Positions 45,977 through 57,470 of a stretch of DNA of 64,000 bases are shown here, in pieces. Source of the stretch: Thalassia testudinum (lineage: Eukaryota > Streptophyta > Magnoliopsida > Alismatales > Hydrocharitaceae); NCBI GenBank assembly GCA_037157565.1, contig JAZHRO010000013.1, positions 76,935,501-76,999,500 of the forward strand, written 5' to 3'. A program made the position numbers and the translations under genes. Below the pieces are notes generated by a model. The model was not told the origin of the DNA. It worked only from the letters and a program-made list of their open reading frames with translations, and made no database searches. Every line of letters starts with the position of its first letter. The stretch's first letter is position 1.

Positions 45977-48496
45977 TGTTACGAACGTGGGCAGCAGACG
46001 TAGTTTAAGATGTCTGGGAAGTGGCCCAGACGTCTGGTAATAAATTTTTTCAGCGTACGGGTTCGCGTCTACGCGCCTGCGCGTGCAGACTGAACCCGCC
46101 GCCTTCGTCTTCTCTTTCTCTCCCTACAAGCGCCACATTTCCCTCTCTCTCTCCCCGCAGCTGCCTTATAAAACACTCCCCTCTCCCTCACCCTCACTCC
46201 ATCCGCCTTCATCTTCTCCTTCTCCCTGCGAGCAAGCGAGAGCATGAGAGAGCAAGTGTGGCAGCAGCGGCCGCAGCGAGCGTGCGGGAAGGAGGAGAGT
46301 TGCGAGAGGAAGGAAGAAGCTCGACCGCAAGGGTGCGAGCTTGCCGGGGCAGCTAGAGCAGGCCGGCGGAGGAGCAGCGGGCGTGGGTTGTCACAGAGGG
46401 GCTGCTGCAGCTCGGGCAGCAGGCAGACACGGCGCGGCGCGGTCGTGCGTCGCGGGCGGAGAGCAAACCGGGTTCTAATTCTAGGAAAATTTCCCAGAAT
46501 CAGACGTCTAGACTTACGTCCAGACAACGCCGAAGACGTCTGGAGGACGGTCCAGACGTCTGACAGGTACAATAATTTCCTATCTTCTCCTTTTTACGTG
46601 TGTACGGCCATGTAGCCGTCCGCCGCGTTCTCTGCACCTCTTCGTGATGAGAGCGGTTGCGTGTGTGCGCAGGTTTTGTTCGGGAGGGCGCGAGGGCTCG
46701 CCATCCCACATGGATCAGACGTCTGGCCACAGTACCAGATGACGGAAAGGATCTCCAGACGTCTGGGGTGACAATCGGACGTCTGGAAACCAAGACCTGA
46801 CGATCCAGCGGACTTCTCAACATCTGAAGGACTGCGCAGACCGAGGTATTGCCTGATCGACGTTTTAAGTCGTCTGGAAGAAGTTCCAGACGTCTGATGT
46901 TGGACAGACTCGTCATTTTTTGCCCGTTTAGGGTCCGTTCGGAGTCTGTTTTCCGCGTTTCAAGTTTCGTTCTTTCCGGATTTATTTCATCTACCTATTT
47001 ACAGTAATTGTATACTGTTCTGAGAAACTCCTTGTGTTGATCCTTGTGTTAGGACCCCGTTCCGTTGCGGCTTTGGGAGTTGTGAAGGTGCGCGGGATTG
47101 CCGACTACGCCCCCAGTACTCCCGATTTTGCGGGTAGAGTGGCCCTTTAATTTATTTAACAAAAATTGTACAATTATGAAACAACTAATAGAGTTTAGGG
47201 CATTGCATGAACCCTAGGACTGAGAAATTAGATTGAATGATAGATCCTAGAGTATTGCATGAATTGTATGGACATAAAGCTGAAACGGTGAAACCTGAAT
47301 TGGCTGAGTTAAAAGAGCTTGAACCCTACGGGGAATGAGGAGTAGAACTCCTGCAAAGGGAATGGAATAGAATTGGGGAGGTGAGCTGGCCCTTGAGTAC
47401 GGAGTACCAAGGAGAGCGACTGTCCCCCTGTTTAGTGCAGAGCGGAGCTAGCTGCCCCAGGGACCCAAGGTTAGGACTGGCCACTTTGTACCGACTTTTG
47501 GCCCTCGTGTACACAGTACCAAGGAGAGCTACTAGTGTAGGGAGAGCACTAGCTACCCCACGGGCCTCGGGGTTCTACTAGCTCTCCTACACCGACTTGT
47601 TAGGCCCACTGAGCAAACCAGGGTAGTCAGGCGAGGGTGCGCGGACTGTGGAGGGGCAAGACCCCTATTTGGTTACTGTGGAGGGGATGGACCCCTGTTA
47701 CTGAGAGGGCTCTGCCCTATACTGGTTCCGTGCTGTGCTTTGGGCGCACCCGTTAACGGAAACGACTGACCGCGTGCCAGTGCAGGGTAACTACCCGTGC
47801 GTCTATCGCGCGTGCCGTAGTCACCGTTACGTCTGTCAGCGACCTTGGGGTGGTTGACTGAGGGTAGGACCACCACGGGAGACTCTCCCGTCCAGGAGAG
47901 CACCACGTGTTACTTCTACTTTTCGGAAAAGACTGCAATCAAGATCGTTCCCACGAGGAACATTCAAGATCAAAAGAAGGATCTGAGAAATAAATCAACA
48001 GTAAATAAATGGAAAGATATAAATAAAGAAAGTAAAAACATAACAGCTACTGTCCACTCTATTACTTCTTCTAGCTTTTAGTTGCCACTCTACTCAGCGT
48101 TTCGCTGACGTGTCACCCTTGTTACCTTTTTAGGACCAGGTGTTGAGTAGCCAGATTCAGCGGCTGCGGAGGACGCTGGGCCTAGTAGAGCCCAGTAGAG
48201 TTACCTGTAGTACCTTCTATACTTTTCTTTCCGCTGTAGTGAGTAGTTTTCTGTTACTCCCTGTACTCTATTTATTGTAAGCTTCTTGTTACGTACATGT
48301 TTATTTCTTTACTGTTGTGGTTTTGTATACTGTAGTGTTTCTTTCCTTTACTGCTGTATTTTGTTACTACTAGTTATATACATGGTGAATGTGGTTTATT
48401 TTACTACTCTTTTGGTTACTTTCTCGTTGGATGACTGGATCTTAGGATTAGTCGAGTCGATTCGATTCTCGAATTCCTATGAGACACGTCATTATA
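45977..48496 (+). mobile_element. Solo LTR (2.52 kb), 'type B', inside the left arm
   Basis: Flanked by the exact TSD AGTAG (45,972-45,976 and 48,497-48,501). Comparison with the uninterrupted right arm (which reads GAGTAGCTTG at the empty site) confirms the insertion. It starts TGTTACGAACG and ends CATTATA (expected CA mutated to TA). The 3' 1.5 kb is homologous to the type A LTR (18,367-21,539) and to 61,341-62,149, both inverted. At least eight AGACGTCT-type palindromes lie between 46,010 and 46,900. The GC-rich 46,050-46,470 stretch gives Arg-rich spurious frames. Confidence 0.9.
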
Positions 48497-49345
48497 AGTA
48501 GCTTGTTGAAAATATAGATGCTAATAATCCGTCATTAGATTAAATTCAATAAAGACTTCAGTGATGTTTTGAACAACATTTTCCATAGCTGAATAAAGCA
48601 CCCACAAGTCAATACGATGCAGTCTCCTCATCCACTCTCTAATGTGAAATGCAGAGTCGAACTTGCAAAAGATAAGTATAATTTATAATTAACATAATTT
48701 TTTAATTAAAAATTGTGTTAAAATTTAAAACTTTTATACTTACTTATCCACTTTCTACACGTCCCTGTGACTTGCAGGAAACTCTAGGAGATACTAATTC
48801 TTGTTGTATAAATTCCTTTGTTATGTCACACTACCTCTACAAGTTCTTATGCCATACTTTTGTCCGTGTGATTGGAATTAAACATTCTAGAAAGATGAAT
48901 TCACATCGAACTTTCTACCGTTGGAAATATTGGGCATAATACAATATAATATCCTTTCTAGATGTCTTGAAGTCACAATTGGCCTAATTTGATATTGATT
49001 TTGGTTAAACATCTAAATGATATTATAGTTATTTGGATGTTTAAAAAATAAATATTTTAAAAGAATCTTTTTTCTTATCATCAGTGCACCAGACTGACCC
49101 AAAGTCTTGTATGGAACTCGTAAAGGGAATTTATTGGAAGTTAACCGTGCAATATTCTATGTGAACCAAAATCATAATTTATACAGGTGCAAATTAATTA
49201 GAGCATGATAAAAAAACACTTTGTTATAATTAAAAAGAACATGGAGCTAACAGACCTTAACAAGCAAGGAAACTCTTATCACTTGAAGACAATTAGAATA
49301 TTCCTAATTGCAGAAATTTTCATGTATACATCTACGTACAAGTAA

Positions 49346-51639
49346 CAATTCGTTCGTGTACCTCGCTTTTTAACTATATGACAGTTATTTTTGTAACACG
49401 GACGTTATACGTCAATCTAGTAAAATGGATGGCTCCAAGAATTAATACATTGTCTTAAATCTCCTAGATCATGATGCACGTGAATATGGTTAATTAGAAT
49501 TATTCTACAAGCATATAAGCATAATTTTCCCGAAAGGTTGGAGTGACATCTTTAGGAAAAAGGAAGAAAGACGTGATTTGCCGACTCCGGTGTCGTCTTT
49601 CCAAAGGGAAAATGTGATTAAAAAAGAGTATAGGGTTTATGTTGCATATTTATTTATCTAGAGTGATATCACTTCAACATAAAAATGATACATAATTTGT
49701 GCGTACAACTAATATTAATTAATAAACTAATTAAATGGCAACCCAATATCAATGGCTTTATACTTTCCAATTTCACGTCCACATTTTGGGGAAAGGTCGT
49801 TTAATCGACCCCTTACAATGGATTATTTAATAATTAATATCTTCCTTTCACAGAGGAATTGGTGACAAATTGCATTTCCTTGAATTATGCAAATGTCACC
49901 TTCACTGGAAAGGGAAGGTGAATTGTCCCAAGACAAAAATTAAATCAGTTTTACACAGTACAGAATCTATGTGTGTGATCATAATCTCTCAACCACAAAT
50001 ATGAATAATATTGATGTAAAATAGTAAACCACAATATTCGTTCACATGAATTTGTCAGATCCTTCTCCACAAGGGTCAATATTGTACCTAAGGTTTTTTT
50101 TTTAGGGGAGGGGGAGAGGGAGGGAGGTTGTTGTTGTTGGAGATTTTTGAATAATATTTTGACTCTTATTTTTAATATTAAATAAATATATATTATATTA
50201 TTTATTTTAATTTTTAATATTAAATAAATATCTATTAATATCGTATCAATATATCAATTATTTTATTCTTCACTTATTTTATATTTAAATAAATATCTCT
50301 GTTCACTTATTTCATATTATGAGCATCCAAATAGGACCTAAGATTCCTGGTCAAAGTTTTTTCCATGGTCAAACTACGTATTCACAGTATCAAGTTGTAG
50401 AATGTTACAAGAGCTTTTTTATTAATGACCTTCTTTAAAATGATTTTTTTTAGGATAGCTCAAACGCAAGATGAGACTCTTCATGGACAACTCAAACCTA
50501 AGACGAGTCGCAAACACTCAAGGTAAAAAAAATTTTAAGAATAATTTATTTCAGCTATAAGAAAAAAAGTTCTTTCATATTATATCAATAGAAATCATAG
50601 CAATAAACATATAACAACTACATCATGAATAACGCACCCCATATTTTCTTTCTAAAATATTTGATAAATTTCAATTCAATTGATGGAGGATAGATGTACC
50701 TAAATTTTCAAGAGATGTATACCATTAATTTAAGAGACAATGTTACCTCAAATTGAGTAAAATATCTGTGTAATCATGAGAATGTAAAATTGAGAATAAT
50801 AGAGTGACAAGTAAATTTAATGTTACAGAGGAATAAAACCAAGGATCCAAGGAACATACGATTAAAAGCTAAATAATAAAGCAAAGATCTATGAAAATCC
50901 TAGTTAAAATGATGATGGTTGTGAGATTTTTTTACCATTTCTTCCTTTCTATATGTAAGTTGTTGTCTACATATTATTTTGGGCAATAGAGTACAAGTGC
51001 ATTAAAATTAATCTCCTTAAAGCTTTTCTAGCAATAGGTTTTATAAAACAAAGTATTACTACCTATTAAAGAAAGATAAGGCATAATACATAAATAACAA
51101 GGAAGAAAAAGATGGGTCATAATTTATAGTTAAAAGTTAAATTAACTTTGAGATAAGAGTTTGAAATAATCTTTGTAAAAGCCCTTTCAAGATTGATATG
51201 ATTTAGATATAATATATTGTTATTGAAGGATTAGAATCATTAATACAGTAAAAGCATTACTTATACAACTATATTTCAACAATCTTTTTGGAGTGATTAG
51301 CTTTTATGGAATAAGTTCAATTAAAGTCCTCTTGTTAAATCTTTTGATACAAAAATTTCTTTGCAAAATCAAAACAAAATACAAAGATTTTTTTTTTTTT
51401 TACTTACCGATTACTCTAATATTGTATTGGAGCATGAGAAATACTTGATCATCTAAGACGATGATCAACATAATTTGTACCTACTCCTATAGTAAGATTC
51501 CCTCTAGCATTTATACCCTTGCTATAAGACTCTATCCTTGCATCGAATCATACATGTCAATAAAGAGTGAGAGGTGATGAAAGAAGTATGGAGTACTACA
51601 CCAACCTTTTCTCCCATGATGCCAACTATCACCCCCTTG
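49346..51639. other. Spacer between inverted arms, left half; nothing recognised
   Basis: AT-rich DNA without supported coding or repeat structure. A G-rich run (about 50,100-50,130) and several A- or T-runs are present. Confidence 0.5.
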
Positions 51640-54518
51640 GATGGCCTTCAACTGTCGTTCACCATGCATGTTAATGCTAAGGAAAATGAAGCTCCCACTA
51701 ATTGGGAGATCAGAGATGCGATGTGGGGCAATCGGGTCTGACAAGGCTCCCCAACCTAATGGCTTCAATGCATACTTCTTTTGCGTGGCCTGGGGCATAG
51801 TCAAGAATGACATCATCAGGGGGATAAAACACTTCTTCTACAGTGGGGGTAACCTAATTAAAGAAATAAATCATTCTTTCCTCACGCTCATTTCCAAGAA
51901 GGCTAACATCTCCTCCCTAAAAGACTTCATACCTGTGGCATGCCGTAACACCTTGTACAAGGTAATCACTAAGATTCTTACTAGAAGATTGAGCTAGATC
52001 ATGCCCAAGCTCATGGATAGGAATCAAGGGGCGTTCATCCGTGGAAGAAGTATATCATATTGCACCCTTCTCCACAAGAATTCCTCAAACGTTTTAACTC
52101 CCTGCACATGCGCTAAGAATGTGTGTTAAAGCAGACGTCTCCAAGGCATTTGATATAATTAGAAGGAATTTTATACTGCTGGTGCTATGTGTTGTAATAG
52201 GGAATGGAAAAGGTTGTGAGAAAGAGTCTACTCTCTCTACTCTCACACCTATGTATTTATAAGAAGTTCAAAGATTGTTACAACAAACTCTGTTACAGCT
52301 TTATCAAAAATTACACTAATACCCTATAAGAAATTACATATCAACACCTCCCCTCAAACACAAGCATATGCAAGAAGCTGAAGTTTGGATCGCAATAGCT
52401 CAAATCTGGCAATAGACGATGGTTTTGTAAAGAGATCAGCAATCTAAAAAGTTCCTGGAATAAAATGAACATGTAGTTGTTTTGAGGCAACCTGATCTCT
52501 GACAAAATGATAATCTATCTCTATGTATTTTGTTCTTGCATGAAAAATCAGATTGGATGCCATATAAGTGGCTCCGATATTGTCACACCACACAACAGGA
52601 GTAGATGGTAAAGATATTCCTAATTCTCACAATAAAGACATAATCCAAGTTAATTCAACGGTTACATTTGCAAGAGCTCAATACTCAGCTTCAATACTAG
52701 ATCGTGCCATAGTTGATTGCTTCTTAATTGACCATGACACTAAATTATTTCCCAAATAGATTGCATATCCAAAAGTTGACCGTCAATCATCAACAAAACT
52801 TGCGCAATCAGCATCAGTGTATGCTTGAATATCTAGAGAGGTTGCTGAAGTGATATGTAACGCACATGAGTTCGTTGGACTCTATGATAAGTGGATTCTC
52901 TAGATCAAGTCATGCATTTGGGCACTTATCTGCTCTCCCCTTGTCAATGAGATCCTGGCCTAAGTGCTCCCCCACCTCCTGCGGCCTCAAGCAAGGGGAT
53001 CCTATTTCCCTGCTACCATCCACGTTGGTGATGAACTTCCTCTCCATTCTCTTCCAAAAACAAATTAATGAAGGGAGAGTTCACTTATCCAAAATCCACG
53101 GGAAGCGCTTTCCCTCGCACTTGCCTGTTTGCAGGTGACATCTTATCATGTTACGGAGCGGTTGGCAGAACGGCAAAGGGGGGCTACGTACCGTGCAAAT
53201 ACTTGGGAATCAGGCCTTACTGCCGGTAGAGGTTCTCGGTGCTCAAAACTCCTTGAGGATCGAATCAAGGACCTACTAGGCGGGTGGAGGAGAAAGCTCG
53301 TATATATCTAGAATGGGAAGGATACGTTGGGTGAAGTGGGGGGGAGTGGAAGGGCTCCTTAGGTTCTGGATGAACAAATATGTAATATTGTAAGCGAAGG
53401 AGTCCCTTTGAAGAATAATTCAAGGAAGTGGGCCGCTGACTTCATTTGGGATGGGAGAGCCCATCTGGTGGATTGGAGGGACCTGTGCCCGGGGCCCTAT
53501 GACGAGGGCGAGCATGGCCTTAATTTATGACTTTGGGGATCTCCAAGCCATTGCTTGCTGCATGCAAATGGACACGGAGGTTGATCACCAGGACTGACTC
53601 CATCTGAAACAGTTAGGATGCAAGGCTGGTACGTACCGGGGAATTCCTACATGCTATAATGGAGCGCACGAATTCAAGGACTTGGGGTCTCTTGCTCAAC
53701 CGCTGAGCCTAATGGCTGGAATTGGCACAACCAACCCAAATGGCTCCCTCTCCCCTCCAAAATTATGTTTGTGGGACACGGTTAGCTAGATACAAGGGTC
53801 CTTTTTCACGTGAAATTAAATCTGGAAGCTTATTTGGGGCCAAAAACACACATCCGAAGATGGAGCGGTTTGTACGTACATGCATGGCTTTTTGCTGCAA
53901 GGAATAGATTGCCCACGAGATCCAGGATGGATGCGTGCTTGCAATGAAGGGCGGGGGATTGCTGTGGACCCCAACTACCTCTTCTGCTTGGGACACGAGG
54001 AATCCAATCCATTCCCCACACATGCGCGCCCCCCCCCCCCACGCACCTCTTCTTCCAATGCCCCTACTCAACCTCGATCGATCAGTACTCTGGACAGAGT
54101 TCTAGCTATAGGTACGTGCAGGTAGCTTCCTTCCCCAACATTAATTAATTGCTGGCACATCCTTACCACTGGAGGCTTGGGATCGGGTGAGGGCCTCTAG
54201 CGCTCAGCCAAAATCTTTCTCTGGAGGATCCTATATATCTACTAGCATTTGGAAGGAGAGAGACTCGAGGGCCCACACGGGGAAGAAGCTGAGCAAACCA
54301 CCGGCTAACGTTCTCGCCAACAAAATTAATTAAAAGGTCACGTATTGTATAATTTGTACGTATTCTGTGTGATCGATGCATTTAGGCTATACTACTTCTG
54401 AGTTGTTCATCTAATATATTGCTGCTTGAACCATATGTTGGCCGATCAGCTAGCCCTTGGAGTAATGCGTACTAACCTTTTACTAAGAAAAAAAAGGAGA
54501 ACAAAAAAAAAAAAAAAA
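51640..54518 (+). pseudogene. LINE (L1-type non-LTR retrotransposon), RT and C-terminal fragments with poly(A)
   Basis: LINE ORF2 carries the reverse transcriptase. Blocks in order: NEAPTNWEIRDAMW then, after a frameshift, DKAPQPNGFNAYFF (family: KAPGPDGF), INHSFLTLISKKANIS and KVITKILTRRLS (51,650-51,997); MDRNQGAFIRGRSI (about 52,016); motif A KADVSKAFDIIRR (about 52,130-52,170); then, beyond a copia insert, CGLKQGDPIS (family: GLRQGDPLSP, about 52,980); the active-site block as FAGDIL instead of FADDIL (about 53,130); KYLGIRP (about 53,200); and a degraded zinc-finger region to about 54,090. A-rich DNA at 54,487-54,518 may be the poly(A) tail. The endonuclease half is missing, as in a 5'-truncated copy. 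Confidence 0.85.
52190..52857 (-). mobile_element. Ty1/copia fragment: RNase H end, polypurine tract and short LTR, inside the LINE
   Basis: On the minus strand from about 52,855 to 52,364 the reading is the copia RNase H domain: [74 protein letters not shown] and LFTKPSSIARFE. Four in-frame stops all fit C-to-T (three TGA from CGA, or similar, and one TAG from CAG). A polypurine tract (TTTGAGGGGAGG) follows, then a 157-bp LTR (plus coordinates 52,190-52,346) with TGTTG/CAACA ends. CTATG before and ATATG after could be a TSD. The rest of the element is absent. Confidence 0.88.
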
Positions 54519-54864
54519 GGTTATCATGTCATGACTGTCTTACAGAAAAAAAAAACTCATCCTTTCTTTCTGCATTAAATTAACCGAAACCTAGATGGCA
54601 TCTGGTTAAATCTTTGGAAGGTGGTTTTCCGCATCCCCACTCGGAATGTTTTCGTCTAGACACCTAACTAATAAAAATGCCACATATGTTATGTGGTCTC
54701 AGATCATGATAATATACTTTATTAAAATATCTCGCGCAATTTCATGCACCTATGGATCTCTTGAGGTCAACCTTCCACCCCTCTCTTACCTACATGTATA
54801 TGTAACTCGTTTTCATTTATGTATAAATGAAATGCCTTGCGTATATGTAATTAACTTTATTCGA
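54519..54864. other. Short spacer between LINE and right arm
   Basis: Nothing recognised. Confidence 0.4.
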
Positions 54865-55379
54865 AGATGTATGCAAGAAAATTTACTTGCTTGTTAGGAA
54901 TATTCTGATTGTCTTTATGAGATAAGAGTTTACTTGCTTGTTAAGGTCTGTTAGCTCCATTTCCATTTTAATTATAACAAAGTGTTTTTTTATCATGATC
55001 TAATTAATTTCCACCAGTAGAAATTATGATTTTGGCTCGTGTAGGATAAATATTTCAGGGTTAGCTTCCCATAAATTCCCTTTGTGAGTTCTATACAAGA
55101 CTTTGGGTCAGTTTGGTGCACTGATCATAAGAAAAAAGATTTTTTTAAAATATTTATTTTTTAAACATCCAAATAATTATAATATTATTTAGATATTTAA
55201 CCAAAACCAATGTCAAATTAGGTCTATTGTGACTTCAAGACACCTACAAAGGATATTAGGTTGTATTATGCCTAATATATCTAACGATGGAAAGCTCGAT
55301 GTGAATTCATCTTTCAAGAATATTTAAGTCCAATCACACAGTCAAAAGTATGGCATAAGTATTTGTAGTGGTAATGCGA

Positions 55380-56035
55380 TATGACAAAGGGGTTTATACA
55401 ACAACAACTAGTACCTCTTAGAGCTTCCCATGAGTCACAAGGATGTGTAGAAAGAGGATTGGTAACTATAAAAGTTTTAAATTTTAACATCAATTTTTTA
55501 TTCAAAAATTATGTTAAGTATAAATTGCACTTATCTTTTGTAAGTTCAACTCACATTTCACTTCAGAGAGTGGATGAGGAGACTACATCACACTGACTTG
55601 AAGGAACTTCATTCAGATATGGAAAATATTGTTCAAAGCGTCACTGATGTCCTCATTGAATATAATCTAACGACGAATTATTAGCATCCATATTTTCAGC
55701 AAGCTACTCTATTCTAGAACTCAAGTATCTCATTTTGAGACATTAAGTGTCTCTTCTATTTAAATTTAGATATACTTATTTAACTCTTCTAAATGAGTTG
55801 ATTAACAATATGTTCCTTACATGCAATTTAGACATGTATCTCAAGATTATGAATTTGGTGCAATAGCTCCTAATTCTAAGTTTAGCAAGGGAGCTCATAC
55901 AACCCAATTTAGTATGGAAGGAGGTCCTCTTTTCCAACATGACGTAGGATTCCCGACTTACAGTTCTGAATTTGGCTTCACACAATCACTCTCATCACTA
56001 ACTATGCAAGATCCATATTGGATGTCACAGTCTTG
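55380..56035 (+). pseudogene. Exon-like remnants of an unrecognised protein (right arm)
   Basis: Three blocks are readable on this strand, and all are conserved on the minus strand of the left arm. First, MTKGFIQQQLVPLRASHESQ at 55,381 ends near a possible GT donor. Second, EWMRRLHHTDLKELHSDMEN at 55,568 follows a plausible acceptor (CACTTCAG, 55,559-55,566). Third, FSKGAHTTQFSMEGGPLFQH and FPTYSSEF at 55,880-55,970 lead into the minisatellite, where repeats of the type LFGVGTQ-stop-S suggest an ancestral Gln-Gln-Ser repeat tail with CAG changed to TAG. No family is recognised. A transposon-encoded DNA-binding protein is possible but unproven. Confidence 0.35.
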
Positions 56036-56072
56036 ACAACCAACACAACCATTCACAAGACTATTCAAAGAA

Positions 56073-56425
56073 GGGACACAGTAGTCCAACGTGTTGTTTG
56101 GAGTAGGGACACAATAGTCCAGGTCGTTGTTCGGAGAAGGGACATGGTAGTCCAGCACGTCATTTGGAGCATGGGCATAACAATCTAATGCATTTTCCAG
56201 AGCAGAAACACTACAATCTAGTGCATTGTTCAGAGTAGCTCCATAGCTGCCACCTCGTTATTTAGAACATGGATACAACCATCCAATACATTGTTCGGAG
56301 TAAAGGCACAACTCTCTAGCACATTTGGAGCAGGGACACATCTGTTGCACACATCATTCGGAGTAAGGACATAGTTGTCCAACATGTTGTTAAGGACATA
56401 GTTGTCCAACATGTTGTTTGGAGCA
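56073..56425. repeat. 33-bp minisatellite, right arm
   Basis: About ten degenerate 33-bp units beginning GGGACACAGTAGTCCAAC, the inverse of 45,301-45,613. One unit is shortened to 30 bp by an in-register deletion, and one is a nearly perfect 27-bp partial duplication (56,388-56,420). Confidence 0.9.
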
Positions 56426-56829
56426 AATATTGTTGTATGTGATTGGGAGGATATTCTAACACAAGAAGGACAAAATGTTCGTTGCAAATGGAGCACTAAT
56501 ACTTGACTACATGTTAGAACTAGAGCACATGCCAAGTTGAGTAGGATAATATCTAAGAAAGGAGAAAGCAATAAAGCTACACAGGATAGAGCATCTAGAG
56601 GTGGAGGAGCACATACAAGAGAGCAAGGAGTAGGTACCGGATGACACAGAGGGATTGTTGATGATGTGACTACTGATGTTAATATTGTAATAATAAACAT
56701 AATTCAAAGAGTTTTATAGCAATGAAATTTGTTTATTGACTTCTATACACCACGTATTATTATATAAAAATTGTTGTGTAAATAAATAAAACTTTATTAG
56801 TTATAACAAGAGCAACTCTGCGATGCCAT

Positions 56830-57165
56830 GTTTTATTAAATTTTTACAAAATGAATGAAGAGAATAGAAATAAGAAGTCGGAAGAAGGTAAAGATGGAAT
56901 GATGGAAAATAATATATAAGGGATATTGTATGGTAGGATGAGAAAGGAAAGAACAAGAGGAGGGGGGAGAGAATAAAGAGGATATAATAAGAAAAAAAAG
57001 AGGAGAGGAATAGAAGGGAAAAAAAGAGAGAAATAACAAAAAGAAGAGAGACATAATAAAGATAATGAACGAGGAGAAGATGGATGGGAAGGAGAAGAAA
57101 AATTATACAAAAATGAGGATAAAAAAACGGAGGTGAATAAAACGAATAAAAAAGCAAGAAGATGT
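56830..57165 (+). repeat. Polypurine tract, right arm
   Basis: About 330 bases of mostly A and G, the counterpart of 44,590-44,880. Phe/Leu/Ser-rich minus-strand readings here are compositional. Confidence 0.85.
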
Positions 57166-57470
57166 GTGTGTGTGGGGTAATGGTTTAGGTAGGGTGGTTA
57201 GGGGAGGGGGTGGGAGGGGTCAAAGATGAGCTTAAAAAGTCCATCCTGAATAGATGATCGGGACATGGGACTAACGTATTAAACCCGTCTTAGCTAGAGC
57301 AAGCTTAAACTCATGTCTCCTTTTCCGTTGCCTTCGTATCCATGCAATCTATTCTTTATAGGATGGGTACATAAACACAAAAACTAAGGTCAACCAAAAA
57401 AATAAATTTAAAAATAAAGATCACATCACGTGTACCCTCCTCTTGCAAAACAGCAACGTAAATATTGTCA

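Larger units (their letters stand above)
44290..49345 (+). repeat. Left arm of a 2.5-kb inverted duplication (split by an LTR)
   Basis: Homologous in reverse orientation to 54,865-57,470. Paired landmarks: CATGACAATATTTA (44,290 with 57,458), a polypyrimidine tract (44,590-44,880), the 33-bp minisatellite, the exon-like block near 48,600, and CTTGCTTGTTAAGGTCTGTTAG near the inner edge. The arm holds the 2.5-kb LTR insert at 45,977-48,496, without which it is about 2.5 kb long, like its partner. No terminal inverted repeat or TSD was found at the arm ends, so the unit is not assigned to a transposon class. Confidence 0.85.
54865..57470 (-). repeat. Right arm of the 2.5-kb inverted duplication
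   Basis: Reverse-complement homologue of 44,290-49,345 without the LTR. It preserves the empty insertion site and carries the purine tract, the minisatellite and the exon-like blocks described separately. Substitutions and small indels throughout show that the duplication is not recent. Confidence 0.85.

Noticed and set aside
46021..46916. Arg-rich frames up to 167 codons on both strands
   Set aside because: They lie inside the TSD-bounded type B LTR and overlap the GACGTC cluster; overlapping frames on both strands point to composition.
56801..57157. Phe/Leu/Ser/Tyr-rich minus-strand frame that could look like membrane segments
   Set aside because: It is simply the translation of a polypurine/polypyrimidine tract, and the left arm equivalent is not conserved as a protein.
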